A stretch of DNA of 64,000 nucleotides from Gammaproteobacteria bacterium (lineage in GTDB: Bacteria > Pseudomonadota > Gammaproteobacteria > Steroidobacterales > Rariloculaceae). The notes under the pieces were generated by a model. The model searched no databases, was not told the origin of the DNA, and was given only the letters and a program-made list of their open reading frames with translations. Each line of letters starts with the position of its first letter. The first letter of the stretch is position 1. The DNA lies in the NCBI GenBank assembly GCA_022819855.1, contig JAJEGN010000007.1, forward strand, positions 124,001 through 188,000. The letters run 5' to 3'. This document shows positions 44,312 through 52,426 of the stretch, piece after piece. Position numbers and translations under genes: made by a program.

Positions 44312-44610
44312 CGATGTCAACGACGAGCCTGCGCATTCCTGCCGATCACCCGGCCCTGGAGGGGCATTTCCCCGGTGAGCCGCTCGTTCCTGCGACCGTG
44401 CTACTGGACGCGGTGCGCGAAGCGATTGCAGCTCACCATCCGTCCTTGCGGCTCGAGACACTGAGTCATGCGAAGTTTCTGTCGCCGTTACGGCCGGAGC
44501 AGGATGCGAAGATCGAAGTGGACGTGCGGGGCCGCGCCGTTCGATTCAGGTGTCTGCGCGACGCCGATATAATCGCCGTGGGGGAGATTGTCCTGGCCGC
44601 TGAGGACTGA
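44308..44610 (+). CDS. hotdog-fold dehydratase subunit (ApeI-like)
   Basis: A 100-residue single hotdog protein with the FabZ/FabA-like core PALEGHFPGEPLVPATVLLDAV, where His of GHFPG is a catalytic residue in the family. In studied aryl polyene systems a short ApeI pairs with ApeP to form a heterodimeric dehydratase; the second partner here is at 50368. It overlaps the ligase gene (ATGA). Its last codons supply the GAGG ribosome site for the following acyltransferase gene. Confidence 0.88.
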   Translation: MTMSTTSLRIPADHPALEGHFPGEPLVPATVLLDAVREAIAAHHPSLRLETLSHAKFLSPLRPEQDAKIEVDVRGRAVRFRCLRDADIIAVGEIVLAAED

Positions 44611-44613
44611 CGG

Positions 44614-45516
44614 ATTCGTCACACCTGGAAAACGCAGCGAGAGCGTGGCACCGTATTCTGGTACCAGGTCATCACGTGGATCGCGCTGAACCTCGGACGA
44701 CCGGTCGCTTGGGCGCTGCTGTATCCGATCACTTTGCTATTCTTCCTGACGCGGGGCTCCACCCGGCGCGCCTCGCGCGAGTTTCTGACATTGGCGCTGG
44801 GCCGCCAAGCGACCTTTGGCGACAGTTACGAGCACCATCGCACCTTCGCCTGTACCATACTCGATCGCGTCTATTTGCTGAGCGGGCGACATGACCGCCT
44901 CGACATCCGTCTGGACGGTGCGCAGCCGATTCTCGACCGGATAGAGGCCGGATCGAGCTGTATGCTTCTGGGTTCCCATCTGGGCAGTTTCGAAGTACTG
45001 CGGTCGCTGGGCGCACACGATGACGCGTTCCCGCTACGCGTGCTGATGCGCGAAGATCAGAACCCGGCGATTACCCACTTCCTTCATACCCTCGATCCGG
45101 ATGTAGCCGATGTCGTCATTCCGCTCGGCCGTCCCGACTCGATGCTGCGGGCCCAGGAAGCCGCCGAACAGCGGTGCGTGATCGGACTGCTCGGTGACCG
45201 CGCCACGAGGGACGAGAAAACTCACACCTGCGAATTCTTCGGCAGGCCGGCGACGTTTCCGACCGGCCCGATGATGCTGGCCATGCTGCTTGGGCTCCCC
45301 ATCTACCTTTTCTTCGGACTGTATCAAGGCGGCAATCGGTACGGCGTATACTTCGAATCGCTCGCGGATGTCGTCAAGACGGACCGCGGCGATCGGGAGG
45401 TGCGCGCCGCAGAATTGACGGAAAAATTTGTCGCCCGCCTTGAACACTACGCCCGTCGGGCACCCTACAATTGGTTCAATTTCTATGATTTCTGGTACGC
45501 GGATCCGGACGACTAG
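44614..45516 (+). CDS. LpxL-like acyltransferase with an apparent ATT start codon
   Basis: A lysophospholipid/lipid A-type acyltransferase of about 300 residues, expected to attach the finished polyene to its lipid or sugar anchor at the inner membrane. Catalytic block: LLGSHLGSFEVLRSLG (family motif H-x4-E/D) and LLGDRATRD. Protein-like sequence typical of the family N-terminus (RGTVFWYQVITWIALNLGRP) extends upstream of the first ATG (44734) to within a few codons of an in-frame TGA at 44608-44610, and there is no ATG, GTG or TTG in between. ATT at 44614 lies eight bases after GAGG and aligns with the usual start, giving I-R-H-T-W. Either ATT is used or the start has mutated. Confidence 0.82.
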   Translation: MRHTWKTQRERGTVFWYQVITWIALNLGRPVAWALLYPITLLFFLTRGSTRRASREFLTLALGRQATFGDSYEHHRTFACTILDRVYLLSGRHDRLDIRLDGAQPILDRIEAGSSCMLLGSHLGSFEVLRSLGAHDDAFPLRVLMREDQNPAITHFLHTLDPDVADVVIPLGRPDSMLRAQEAAEQRCVIGLLGDRATRDEKTHTCEFFGRPATFPTGPMMLAMLLGLPIYLFFGLYQGGNRYGVYFESLADVVKTDRGDREVRAAELTEKFVARLEHYARRAPYNWFNFYDFWYADPDD

Positions 45517-46096
45517 CGCACTGCTGGCCGCGTTCGCTGCGAGCGCTGCGAACGCGCAGGGTGCCGACGGCGCGCGTGCATTGATGCAGTCTTTCGCAGC
45601 CATCGACACGAGCCGCGTTGCCTATCACGAAACCAAGTCGATAGGTATCCTGGATTCGGTGCTGGAACAATCGGGATTCCTCACCTATGTCGCCCCAGCG
45701 ACGGTGGTTCGCGAGATTCGGGTACCGGTAGTCGAAACGTACGCCATCGTCGATGACACGCTGATCGTCACCAAGGCGGGCGAGGAAGAACGCACCGATC
45801 TCGATTCCGTCCCCCAGTTGCGGGCATTCATCGAATCGTTTCGGGCGACGTTGTCGGGCAACGCCGAACGCCTGGAAGCGTATTATCACGTCAGTTTTTC
45901 CGGTGACGGTCCGGGGTGGACGCTGGGACTGCGGCCGCGTAGTCGGAGACTCGCCGGTATCGTCGAATCCATCGAGTTTTCCGGCGAAGCGACGCGCGTC
46001 GACCAAATCCGCATCACCGAGGCGAACGGCGACTGGTCACTGATGACTCTGACGCCTGTCGACGACAACCTTTACCGCAATGGCGACAGCCCGTAA
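45485..46096 (+). CDS. LolA-like outer membrane lipoprotein carrier homologue (ApeG-like)
   Basis: A 203-residue periplasmic protein with a signal peptide (RTTSALLAAFAASAANA) and a LolA-like half-barrel: MQSFAAIDTSRVAYHETKSI, LEQSGFLTYVAPATVVREI and DDTLIVTKAGEEERTDLDSV. In aryl polyene clusters this protein is thought to ferry the lipidated polyene across the periplasm. The ATG at 45485 lies 32 bases inside the acyltransferase gene; its own end overlaps the exporter gene by 17 bases. Confidence 0.88.
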   Translation: MISGTRIRTTSALLAAFAASAANAQGADGARALMQSFAAIDTSRVAYHETKSIGILDSVLEQSGFLTYVAPATVVREIRVPVVETYAIVDDTLIVTKAGEEERTDLDSVPQLRAFIESFRATLSGNAERLEAYYHVSFSGDGPGWTLGLRPRSRRLAGIVESIEFSGEATRVDQIRITEANGDWSLMTLTPVDDNLYRNGDSP

Positions 46097-48422
46097 ACGG
46101 CGCGGATGGCTAATCGCGGCTTGGGGCGCGGTATTCGTCGCGGTGGCCGTTCAGTTGTTGACGGGGTTACGGGTCGAAACCGACCTGGGGGCGTTCATGC
46201 CCCGTGCCCGAACGGATGCGCAGGCGGTGCTGCTCAACGAGCTCGAGGCCGGCCCCGCATCACGTGTCTGGCTGCTGGTAATCAGCGCCGATACGCCGGA
46301 GCTGCTCGGCACGACGAGCCAGCGTTTGGCGGCTGAGCTTGAGGCAAGCGGGCTATTCAGGTCGGTCTATTCCGGCCGGACCGTACTTGACGATGAGACA
46401 CAACAGACCCTGTATCGCTATCGTTATCTGCTCGACCCGGACGGAGGTGCAGCCCGGTTCAGCGTGCCGGCACTGCGCGGAGCGCTCGACGCGGGGCTGG
46501 ACAACCTGCGCTCTCCCGTATCGCCGTTCGAGAGACAGCTGCTGACAACCGACCCCACCGGCGCGCTGCGGAGAATCATCGAGTCCTTGCAACCACCGAA
46601 TGCCAATCGGCGCGGTCCCGATGGCGTGCGTGACTCCGTGGATGGGTCGCAGACTTTTCTGGTCGCGGAGTCCGTGGCCGATGGCACGGACCTTGCCGCG
46701 CAAGAGCGCGTCGCCGCGGTTATCGAAGCGGCGTTTGCCGCAACCGGTGCCGGTACCGATACCGCGCTGGTCGTTACCGGCCCGCCTGCCTTCGCGGTCG
46801 CTGCGAAGGCAGGCATCGAGCGCGAGGCGCTGGCGCTGTCCGTCGGCTCGGCAATCGTGCTGGTATTGTTTCTGCTGCTCGTCTTCGGAAGTGTTTCGAG
46901 GGTCTTGCTGATTTCCGTTCCGCTGGGCGGCGCAGTGCTGATTGCCACGGCGGTAACGACGCTGATCTGGGGCTCCATTCATGGCATCAGTCTGGCGTTC
47001 GGCGCGACACTGCTCGGCGTAGCGCTGGACTACCCGGTCCACTTGATTGGTCACGCGCGCCCGGGCGAGCTGCTTGCGCAATCCGTACCGAGGGTATGGC
47101 CGACGCTGCGCCTCGGTGTGTTGACAACCGTATTGGGATTCACCGCCATGCTCACGGCGGATTTTCCCGGCATCCAGCAGCTCGCCGTGTTCTCGATCAG
47201 CGGCCTGCTCAGTGCGGCGCTGTTGACGCGCTACCTGCTCGCACCGTTGGTCGCCGGTCCGGCGCGCAGGGAGCCACGTCTACGGGGCGTTGCCGATGTG
47301 CTGGGTCGTTCGCTGGCTATGGTCTGGTGGCTGCCACCGGGCATCATCGTCGCGGCTGTCGCGCTGGCGTGGCGAGATCCGACGGCTGTGTTCGCCAGCC
47401 GCGTCGACGCGTTGAGTCCGGTTCCAGCCAGTCTGGTGACGCAGGATCGCTCGACGCGTGCGGCGATGGATCTGGGGGATCCGGGTTACGCGCTGCTGGT
47501 GAGTGGAACGACGGTCGATGAGATGCTGCAACGCCAAGAGGCGCTGCGACCCATATTGCAGCAGGCAATCGACGACGAATCGCTGCGCGGCTACGACATG
47601 GCCGCACTGGTTTTGCCGAGCGCTGCCCTGCAACGTACCCGGCGGGACGAACTCCCCGACCGGGAGACGCTGCGTGTGAGGATCGATCAGGCGCGTGAGG
47701 GTCTACCGTATCGCCCCGATGCGTTCCGCGCGTTCGAGGATGACGTCGCCGCCTCGAGGCAACTCCGCGTGCTGGACGACTCCTCATTTGCCGGCACACT
47801 GCTTGGCACGCGGCTGGACAGCCTGATCCGGCGCGAGGCCGACGCCGTTGTCGGCATGGTGTCGTTGACGGGGCTGACGCGACACGAAGCGTTTGAGCAG
47901 GTGCTCAAGGACATGAACCGCGAAGGCGTGCTGTTCATCGATATTCAGGCTTCGACCAGCGATCTCGTCAACGCGTATCGCGACGACATCCTGGTGCGCT
48001 CAGCGCTGGCGTTGTTGTTCATCGCCGCGATTCTCGCCATCGCGCTGCGCGACCGGAGTCGCTTGCTGAGGGTTCTGCTCCCGGTACTCGGCGGCATTCT
48101 GACCGCAGCCGCGTTTCCCGTGCTGCTTGGACAGTCGCTCAACCTGTTTCACCTTGTGTCGTCGCTCCTGGTTGTCGGCCTCGGCCTCGACTACGCGCTG
48201 TTTTTCTCGCGTAGAGCCACGAACGCGCTGGAGTCACTGGCGACCAGACATTCCCTATTCATCTGCGCACTGTCGACCGTAACCGTGTTTGCGGTGCTGT
48301 CCCTGTCCCGCATACCGGTGCTGAGTTCGATCGGGGTCACCGTGGCGACGGGTGCTTTGAGCGCTTTCCTGTTATCCGCGTTCATGAATCGCTCGAACAC
48401 GTATGCGGACGCTAAAGCTTAG
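46080..48422 (+). CDS. MMPL/RND-family exporter of the polyene cluster
   Basis: A 780-residue inner-membrane transporter of the MMPL group. An N-terminal helix (about 9-28) is followed by a periplasmic domain, a bundle of helices at about 250-400 (ALSVGSAIVLVLFLLLVFGS, ATLLGVALDYPVHLIGHA), a second periplasmic domain and a second bundle at about 630-775 (LLVVGLGLDYALFFSRRATN). The GxxxDY motifs (GVALDYPVH and GLGLDYALF) carry the proton-relay Asp-Tyr pairs of MmpL proteins. It should pass the acylated polyene to the LolA-like carrier. Overlaps its neighbours by 17 and 20 bases. Confidence 0.93.
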   Translation: MATARKRRGWLIAAWGAVFVAVAVQLLTGLRVETDLGAFMPRARTDAQAVLLNELEAGPASRVWLLVISADTPELLGTTSQRLAAELEASGLFRSVYSGRTVLDDETQQTLYRYRYLLDPDGGAARFSVPALRGALDAGLDNLRSPVSPFERQLLTTDPTGALRRIIESLQPPNANRRGPDGVRDSVDGSQTFLVAESVADGTDLAAQERVAAVIEAAFAATGAGTDTALVVTGPPAFAVAAKAGIEREALALSVGSAIVLVLFLLLVFGSVSRVLLISVPLGGAVLIATAVTTLIWGSIHGISLAFGATLLGVALDYPVHLIGHARPGELLAQSVPRVWPTLRLGVLTTVLGFTAMLTADFPGIQQLAVFSISGLLSAALLTRYLLAPLVAGPARREPRLRGVADVLGRSLAMVWWLPPGIIVAAVALAWRDPTAVFASRVDALSPVPASLVTQDRSTRAAMDLGDPGYALLVSGTTVDEMLQRQEALRPILQQAIDDESLRGYDMAALVLPSAALQRTRRDELPDRETLRVRIDQAREGLPYRPDAFRAFEDDVAASRQLRVLDDSSFAGTLLGTRLDSLIRREADAVVGMVSLTGLTRHEAFEQVLKDMNREGVLFIDIQASTSDLVNAYRDDILVRSALALLFIAAILAIALRDRSRLLRVLLPVLGGILTAAAFPVLLGQSLNLFHLVSSLLVVGLGLDYALFFSRRATNALESLATRHSLFICALSTVTVFAVLSLSRIPVLSSIGVTVATGALSAFLLSAFMNRSNTYADAKA

Positions 48423-49587
48423 CGCCAGCACGCTTTGCAGCTGCTTGGGCAGGGGTATCGCAGCACATCGCGATGCGCTGATGAACGAGCGGGGCGGTCT
48501 CGAACGCGCCGACTTGGGCGAAACGGAACTCGATACCTGGATCGGCCGCGTCGCTGATGTTGAAGCTGTCTTGCCGCCCGATGACCTTCGTGAGTACGAC
48601 TGCAGAAATAACCGGCTGGCGCAGATGGCGATTGAAACCGACGGGTTTCAAGACGCCGTGGGCGGCGCGATCGAACGGTACGGACCCGGACGAATCGGCG
48701 TATTTCTGGGCACCTCAACATCGGGTATACGGGAGGGCGAAATCGCTTACGAATCGCGTGACCCGAAACGTGACACGCTGCCGGAGGATTTCCGGTACAA
48801 CACCACCCAGCAGATGTTCTCGGTGGGCGATTTCACGCGCCGGCTGCTCGGCCTTCGAGGTGTAGCGGAGGTCACCTCAACGGCATGTTCGTCCAGCGCC
48901 AAGGTATTCGCCGTTGCACAGCGTTTCATGAACGCCGGGTTCTGTGACGCAGCGATCGTCGGCGGTGTCGACAGCCTTTGCCATACGACGCTTTTCGGCT
49001 TCAATTCGCTGCAGCTGGTGTCCAGGCAAGTCTGTCGCCCCGCCGACCGCGATCGAGACGGCCTGAGTATCGGCGAAGCTGCAGGCTTCGCGTTGCTCGA
49101 GTGGCAGGAGGCGGACGCCGACGTTTGCCTGTTGGGCTGCGGGGAAACCAGCGACGCCTGGCACATGTCGACGCCGCGTCCGGACGGGGCTAGCGCGGCG
49201 TGGGCGATGGACGCGGCGCTCACCGCTGCAGGACTCGAACCGTCGCAAATCGACTACGTAAACCTTCACGGTACGGGGACGCGGGCGAACGATCTCGCCG
49301 AGGACGCCGCGCTGCTCGATGTATTCGACGGCGCCGTGTTGTGCTCGTCGACAAAGGGATTCACCGGGCATGCTCTGGGCGCGGCCGGAATCGTCGAAGC
49401 GCTGTTCTCGTGTATCGCCATCGAGGAAGACATCGCATTTCGGAGCCTGAACACCACCAACGTCGACGAGCGCATTCGCTCACCCATTCTGCTCGAGACC
49501 GCGCGCCTGCCGATCGGTAACGTCATGACGAACTCGTTCGGATTCGGCGGCACGAACACGTCACTGATTTTCGGGTGGGCACGGTGA
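48403..49587 (+). CDS. beta-ketoacyl-ACP synthase (ApeO-like)
   Basis: A 394-residue elongating ketosynthase of the FabF/KS type. The catalytic triad is intact: C162 in TSTACSSSAK, H289 in VNLHGTGT and H323 in KGFTGHALGAAG, with K318. NSFGFGGTNTSL near the end is the usual glycine-rich loop. It pairs with the chain-length-factor-like protein encoded by the overlapping next gene. In studied aryl polyene pathways this KS adds malonyl units to the aryl starter with the dehydratase and reductase encoded alongside. Confidence 0.93.
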   Translation: MRTLKLSASTLCSCLGRGIAAHRDALMNERGGLERADLGETELDTWIGRVADVEAVLPPDDLREYDCRNNRLAQMAIETDGFQDAVGGAIERYGPGRIGVFLGTSTSGIREGEIAYESRDPKRDTLPEDFRYNTTQQMFSVGDFTRRLLGLRGVAEVTSTACSSSAKVFAVAQRFMNAGFCDAAIVGGVDSLCHTTLFGFNSLQLVSRQVCRPADRDRDGLSIGEAAGFALLEWQEADADVCLLGCGETSDAWHMSTPRPDGASAAWAMDAALTAAGLEPSQIDYVNLHGTGTRANDLAEDAALLDVFDGAVLCSSTKGFTGHALGAAGIVEALFSCIAIEEDIAFRSLNTTNVDERIRSPILLETARLPIGNVMTNSFGFGGTNTSLIFGWAR

Positions 49588-50381
49588 CAAGGCTCGGCAT
49601 CGCCGGGATCGGAGTCATCGGCCCAGGCCTCGATGGCTGGCGCGACGCTGCTGCCGCGCTGACCGGGTGCGCGGGCTTTTCAGCCGCAGCGGAGGTGCGG
49701 ACCGCGGTCGCTGCGGGCCTCCCGCCGAATGAGCGTCGGCGCGTGCCCGCGTTGACCCGGATGGTGTTGCGGTGCTGCGAGGATACGCTATCGGAATGTT
49801 CCGCCGAGTATCCGGCAACATGCTCCGTGTTCGCCAGTTCCTGCGGCGACCTGGTTGTCGCCGACCAGATCCTGCGGGCGTTGGCATTGCCGGGAAAACC
49901 AGTGTCGCCCACGCTGTTTCACAATTCCGTGCACAATTCGCCGGCAGGCTATTGGTCGAAAGCGCGTGGTGACCGATCCGGTTCGATCAGCGTCTCCGCT
50001 CACGATTCGAGTTTCGTCGCCGGCTTGCTGAATGCGGCCGGACTCGTCCTCTGCGATGCGGGGCCGACCCTGCTGCTTGCGTACGATGCCCTACCACCGC
50101 CTGCGCTGGCGCCGTTTCGAACGTTGCTCGCATCGTTCGCCGTCGGGTTGTTGCTTGTGGACGCACCGACCCGGTGGTCGATATCGATCGAACTTCGCGA
50201 CAAGGCGTTGTGCACGACGCTGGACGATCCTTCACTGGAGGCCATGCGCGCCGGCAATCCAGCGGCACGCTCGCTTCCGTTGCTGAAGCAGCTCGCCACG
50301 GACCGCGCTGGAACGATAATACTGCCGTACCTGTCCGACATGAGCGCTGTCATCGACATTGAAAGCCATGCTGCAGGCTGA
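49584..50381 (+). CDS. ketosynthase-like chain length factor (Ketoacyl-synt_2 type)
   Basis: A 265-residue protein equal to only the N-terminal half of a ketosynthase, as is normal for the small chain-length-factor partners in aryl polyene clusters. RLGIAGIGVIGPGLDGW opens it; SPTLFHNSVHNSPAGYWS is a family motif; the position of the KS cysteine is occupied by His-Asp in VSAHDSSFVAGLL, so it cannot condense by itself. It should dimerise with the ApeO-like KS. I use the GTG at 49584, which overlaps the KS stop (GTGA); a GTG at 49575 is also possible. Confidence 0.88.
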   Translation: MTRLGIAGIGVIGPGLDGWRDAAAALTGCAGFSAAAEVRTAVAAGLPPNERRRVPALTRMVLRCCEDTLSECSAEYPATCSVFASSCGDLVVADQILRALALPGKPVSPTLFHNSVHNSPAGYWSKARGDRSGSISVSAHDSSFVAGLLNAAGLVLCDAGPTLLLAYDALPPPALAPFRTLLASFAVGLLLVDAPTRWSISIELRDKALCTTLDDPSLEAMRAGNPAARSLPLLKQLATDRAGTIILPYLSDMSAVIDIESHAAG

Positions 50382-50781
50382 CGCGATACAGCGCCTGGCT
50401 CCGCATGCGGAAAGCATGTGCCTCATCGAGTGCGTCGTCACGCACGACGACGCGCACATCATCTGTACCAGCAACTCACATCGATCTGAAGACAACCCGC
50501 TGCGTCGTGCGGACGGGCTCGCCGCCGTGCATGCGATCGAGTATGGCGCGCAGGCCATGGCCCTGCACGGCCGGCTGACGAGCCATGGCAGTCGGCTTGG
50601 CGTCATCGTCGCGGCGCGCGAAGTCCGAATGCGTGTCAACTGGCTGCACGACATAGGCGAACAGTTGCAGATTACGGCGACGGTCCTAATGGATGACAGC
50701 CGCGCAGCGGCCTATCGATTCTCGGTGCAAGCAGGCAATCGACTCTTGGCAACCGGGCGACTGACCGTGGCATTTTTGTGA
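50368..50781 (+). CDS. hotdog-fold dehydratase subunit (ApeP-like)
   Basis: A 137-residue hotdog protein: RLAPHAESMCLIECVVTHDD at the start, then EDNPLRRADGLAAVHAIEYG on the central helix and GVIVAAREVRMRV. This fits the longer ApeP dehydratase family, which acts with ApeI; the proposed partner is at 44308. ATG at 50368 overlaps the preceding gene by 14 bases. The stop overlaps the reductase start (GTGA). Confidence 0.88.
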   Translation: MLQADAIQRLAPHAESMCLIECVVTHDDAHIICTSNSHRSEDNPLRRADGLAAVHAIEYGAQAMALHGRLTSHGSRLGVIVAAREVRMRVNWLHDIGEQLQITATVLMDDSRAAAYRFSVQAGNRLLATGRLTVAFL

Positions 50782-51512
50782 GTAAGAAACGAATGATTCG
50801 CGCACTGGTTACCGGTGGCAGCGGCGATATCGGTGCGACCATCTGTCGACGCCTGGCGGCCGACGGTTGCCATGTCATCGTCCATGCAGGCAGTAACGCG
50901 GCGCGGGCCGAGACCCTGGTCGAGGAACTAACGGAAGGAGGCACATCTGCTCAGACCATATGTTTCGACGTGACAGATCGGGAGGCAACGGCACGGGAAC
51001 TCAACGCAGTTGTTACCGATGCCCCGGTGCAGATCATTGTCAGCAATGCGGGCATTCACGACGACGCAGTTCTTGCTGGAATGAGCGCGGAGCAGTGGCA
51101 TCGGGTCATTGATGTCTCACTGCATGGGTTCTACAACGTGTGTCGGCCGTTGCTATTACCGATGATTGCCACACGCTGGGGTCGTGTCATTGCAGTGTCG
51201 TCGATCGCCGGCCAGGTCGGAAATCGCGGCCAAGCCAACTATGCGGCCGCCAAGGCAGGCCTGCAGGGAGCGATCAAGTCGCTGTCGCGGGAAGTTGCAT
51301 CGCGCGGCATTACGGCGAACGCCGTGGCGCCGGGGATTATCGTCGGCTCAATGAGCAGGGGCGTATTCGACAGCGACTATATCGAGAAGACTGTTCCGGC
51401 GAAGCGTGCTGGCACGGCGCGCGAAGTCGCCGACTTGGTCGGTTTCCTCGCAGGTAATCGGGCGAGCTACATCACCGGCCAGGTGATCGGCGTTAATGGC
51501 GGTATTGCCTGA
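50778..51512 (+). CDS. 3-oxoacyl-ACP reductase (FabG/ApeQ-like SDR)
   Basis: A 244-residue short-chain dehydrogenase. The cofactor loop is TGGSGDIGA (residues 12-20) and the catalytic set is S142, Y155 and K159 (SSIAGQVGNRGQANYAAAK). YITGQVIGVNGG closes the protein as in FabG. It reduces the 3-keto group in each elongation cycle. It is the last gene of the cluster; the next 230 bp contain a pseudogene fragment, so the cluster boundary is sharp. GTG at 50778 overlaps the dehydratase gene; an in-frame ATG occurs at 50793. Confidence 0.93.
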   Translation: MSKKRMIRALVTGGSGDIGATICRRLAADGCHVIVHAGSNAARAETLVEELTEGGTSAQTICFDVTDREATARELNAVVTDAPVQIIVSNAGIHDDAVLAGMSAEQWHRVIDVSLHGFYNVCRPLLLPMIATRWGRVIAVSSIAGQVGNRGQANYAAAKAGLQGAIKSLSREVASRGITANAVAPGIIVGSMSRGVFDSDYIEKTVPAKRAGTAREVADLVGFLAGNRASYITGQVIGVNGGIA

Positions 51513-51565
51513 CCAGAATCCCGGCTTTGATGTAGCAGAGATTTCAGGCCACGAGGGCATTCTCG

Positions 51566-51733
51566 CTCGCCGATGACAAGGAAGCGCAAGTCTTCCGTTT
51601 GACTGAGCGCTTCGTATCCCGGAGGTAGCTGGCATGCATCCTCGGCTAGACGATCGGATTGCTGGCCGTGGCTGGCTGGCCGCACATGAGCACTGCCGCG
51701 GTGATCAAGGGGAGCAGTCGGGATTTTCGTGCT
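51566..51733 (-). pseudogene. truncated, frameshifted copy of the ChaN-like gene at 52407
   Basis: On the minus strand this fragment matches the N-terminal 60 or so codons of the intact gene 1.5 kb away. In one frame SRLLPLITAAVLMCGQPA parallels SRRLPCLTVLLLICGQAS; after a one-base shift, SHGQQSDRL, CQLPPGYEALSQTEDLRFLV and IGE parallel SHGQQPDQL, CQPPAGYEALTQLDDLRFLV and IGE. The match stops just before the family's metal/haem-site His (GELHG in the intact copy). It is a partial, decayed duplicate lying directly after the polyene-type cluster. Confidence 0.82.
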
Positions 51734-51748
51734 GGCAATTGCGTGCGG

Positions 51749-51967
51749 TCAGATCGGGAGGAACTGCAGGACGCCCAGGATGGCGACGATACCGGCGCCC
51801 TGAATCCAGAGCGCACGGTAAAACTCCCCACGTGTGACGAGTTCGCCGCGGTCGGCTTCGGCAGCAACGCGAAGTTGCGCTGCGATAGCTTCAGCCTGGT
51901 GGATAGCCAATCCGGCTTCCTTGAGTGCCTTGGCGGCGGCAAGCGTATCGAACCTGGCGATAGTCAT
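51749..51967 (-). CDS. small DUF1640-type (CCDC90/MCUR-like) coiled-coil membrane protein
   Basis: A 72-residue protein with the layout of bacterial DUF1640 proteins: an N-terminal FDTLAAAKALKEAGLAIHQA helix, AEAIAAQLRVAAEADRGELV, and a single C-terminal helix ALWIQGAGIVAILGVLQFLP. Such proteins sit in the membrane with a coiled coil facing the cytoplasm; function is unknown. It appears intact though short. Two more members of the family lie at 52061 and 54051. Confidence 0.65.
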   Translation of the reverse strand: MTIARFDTLAAAKALKEAGLAIHQAEAIAAQLRVAAEADRGELVTRGEFYRALWIQGAGIVAILGVLQFLPI

Positions 51968-52060
51968 GACTGCTGTCCGTGCGCATGAACCATTTCACTG
52001 TAGCCCGGGCCTAGCGGCCTACGCAATGCGAAACGTCCGTTTCTGTCGATTCCGGGCAAT

Positions 52061-52426
52061 TTGGCGTTTGATACACATTGCGCCGCCCGCAAGCTCAAAG
52101 CTGCGGGCAGCGAGGCCGATCAAGCCGACGCCATCGTGGAGGCCATGGGGCAATCCGTCAATCAACTGGTGACCGTGGAGCGCTTCGATGCCGGACTCGC
52201 CGTGCTGGAAGCCCGAATCGACGCCGTTCGGACCGAGATGCGGGCGGAATTCGTCTTTCCCGGCGCGGAACCAGACCCTGCTCGTCTGAGCCCCATCAGT
52301 GGGGCGGTATTTCCTGATCGCTTGAGTCACGTTCTACGTACGCAGTGGATGGCACTGGTGCACCTCGCACCAGCGAGAAGTGCCCGATGTCGCGACGCTA
52401 GAACTGTCAACGCGTGGCATTCGTAA
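52061..52426 (+). pseudogene. truncated DUF1640-type gene with an unrelated 3' end
   Basis: The first 62 codons read as a DUF1640 N-terminus: FDTHCAARKLKAAGSEADQA, DAIVEAMGQSVNQLVTVERF and AVLEARIDAVRTEMRAEF. The C-terminal membrane helix of the family is missing; after codon 63 (about 52250) the frame runs into unrelated sequence up to 52426. The start would be TTG at 52061, where relatives have ATG. I regard it as a broken gene, with a small chance of a functional soluble form. Confidence 0.6.
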
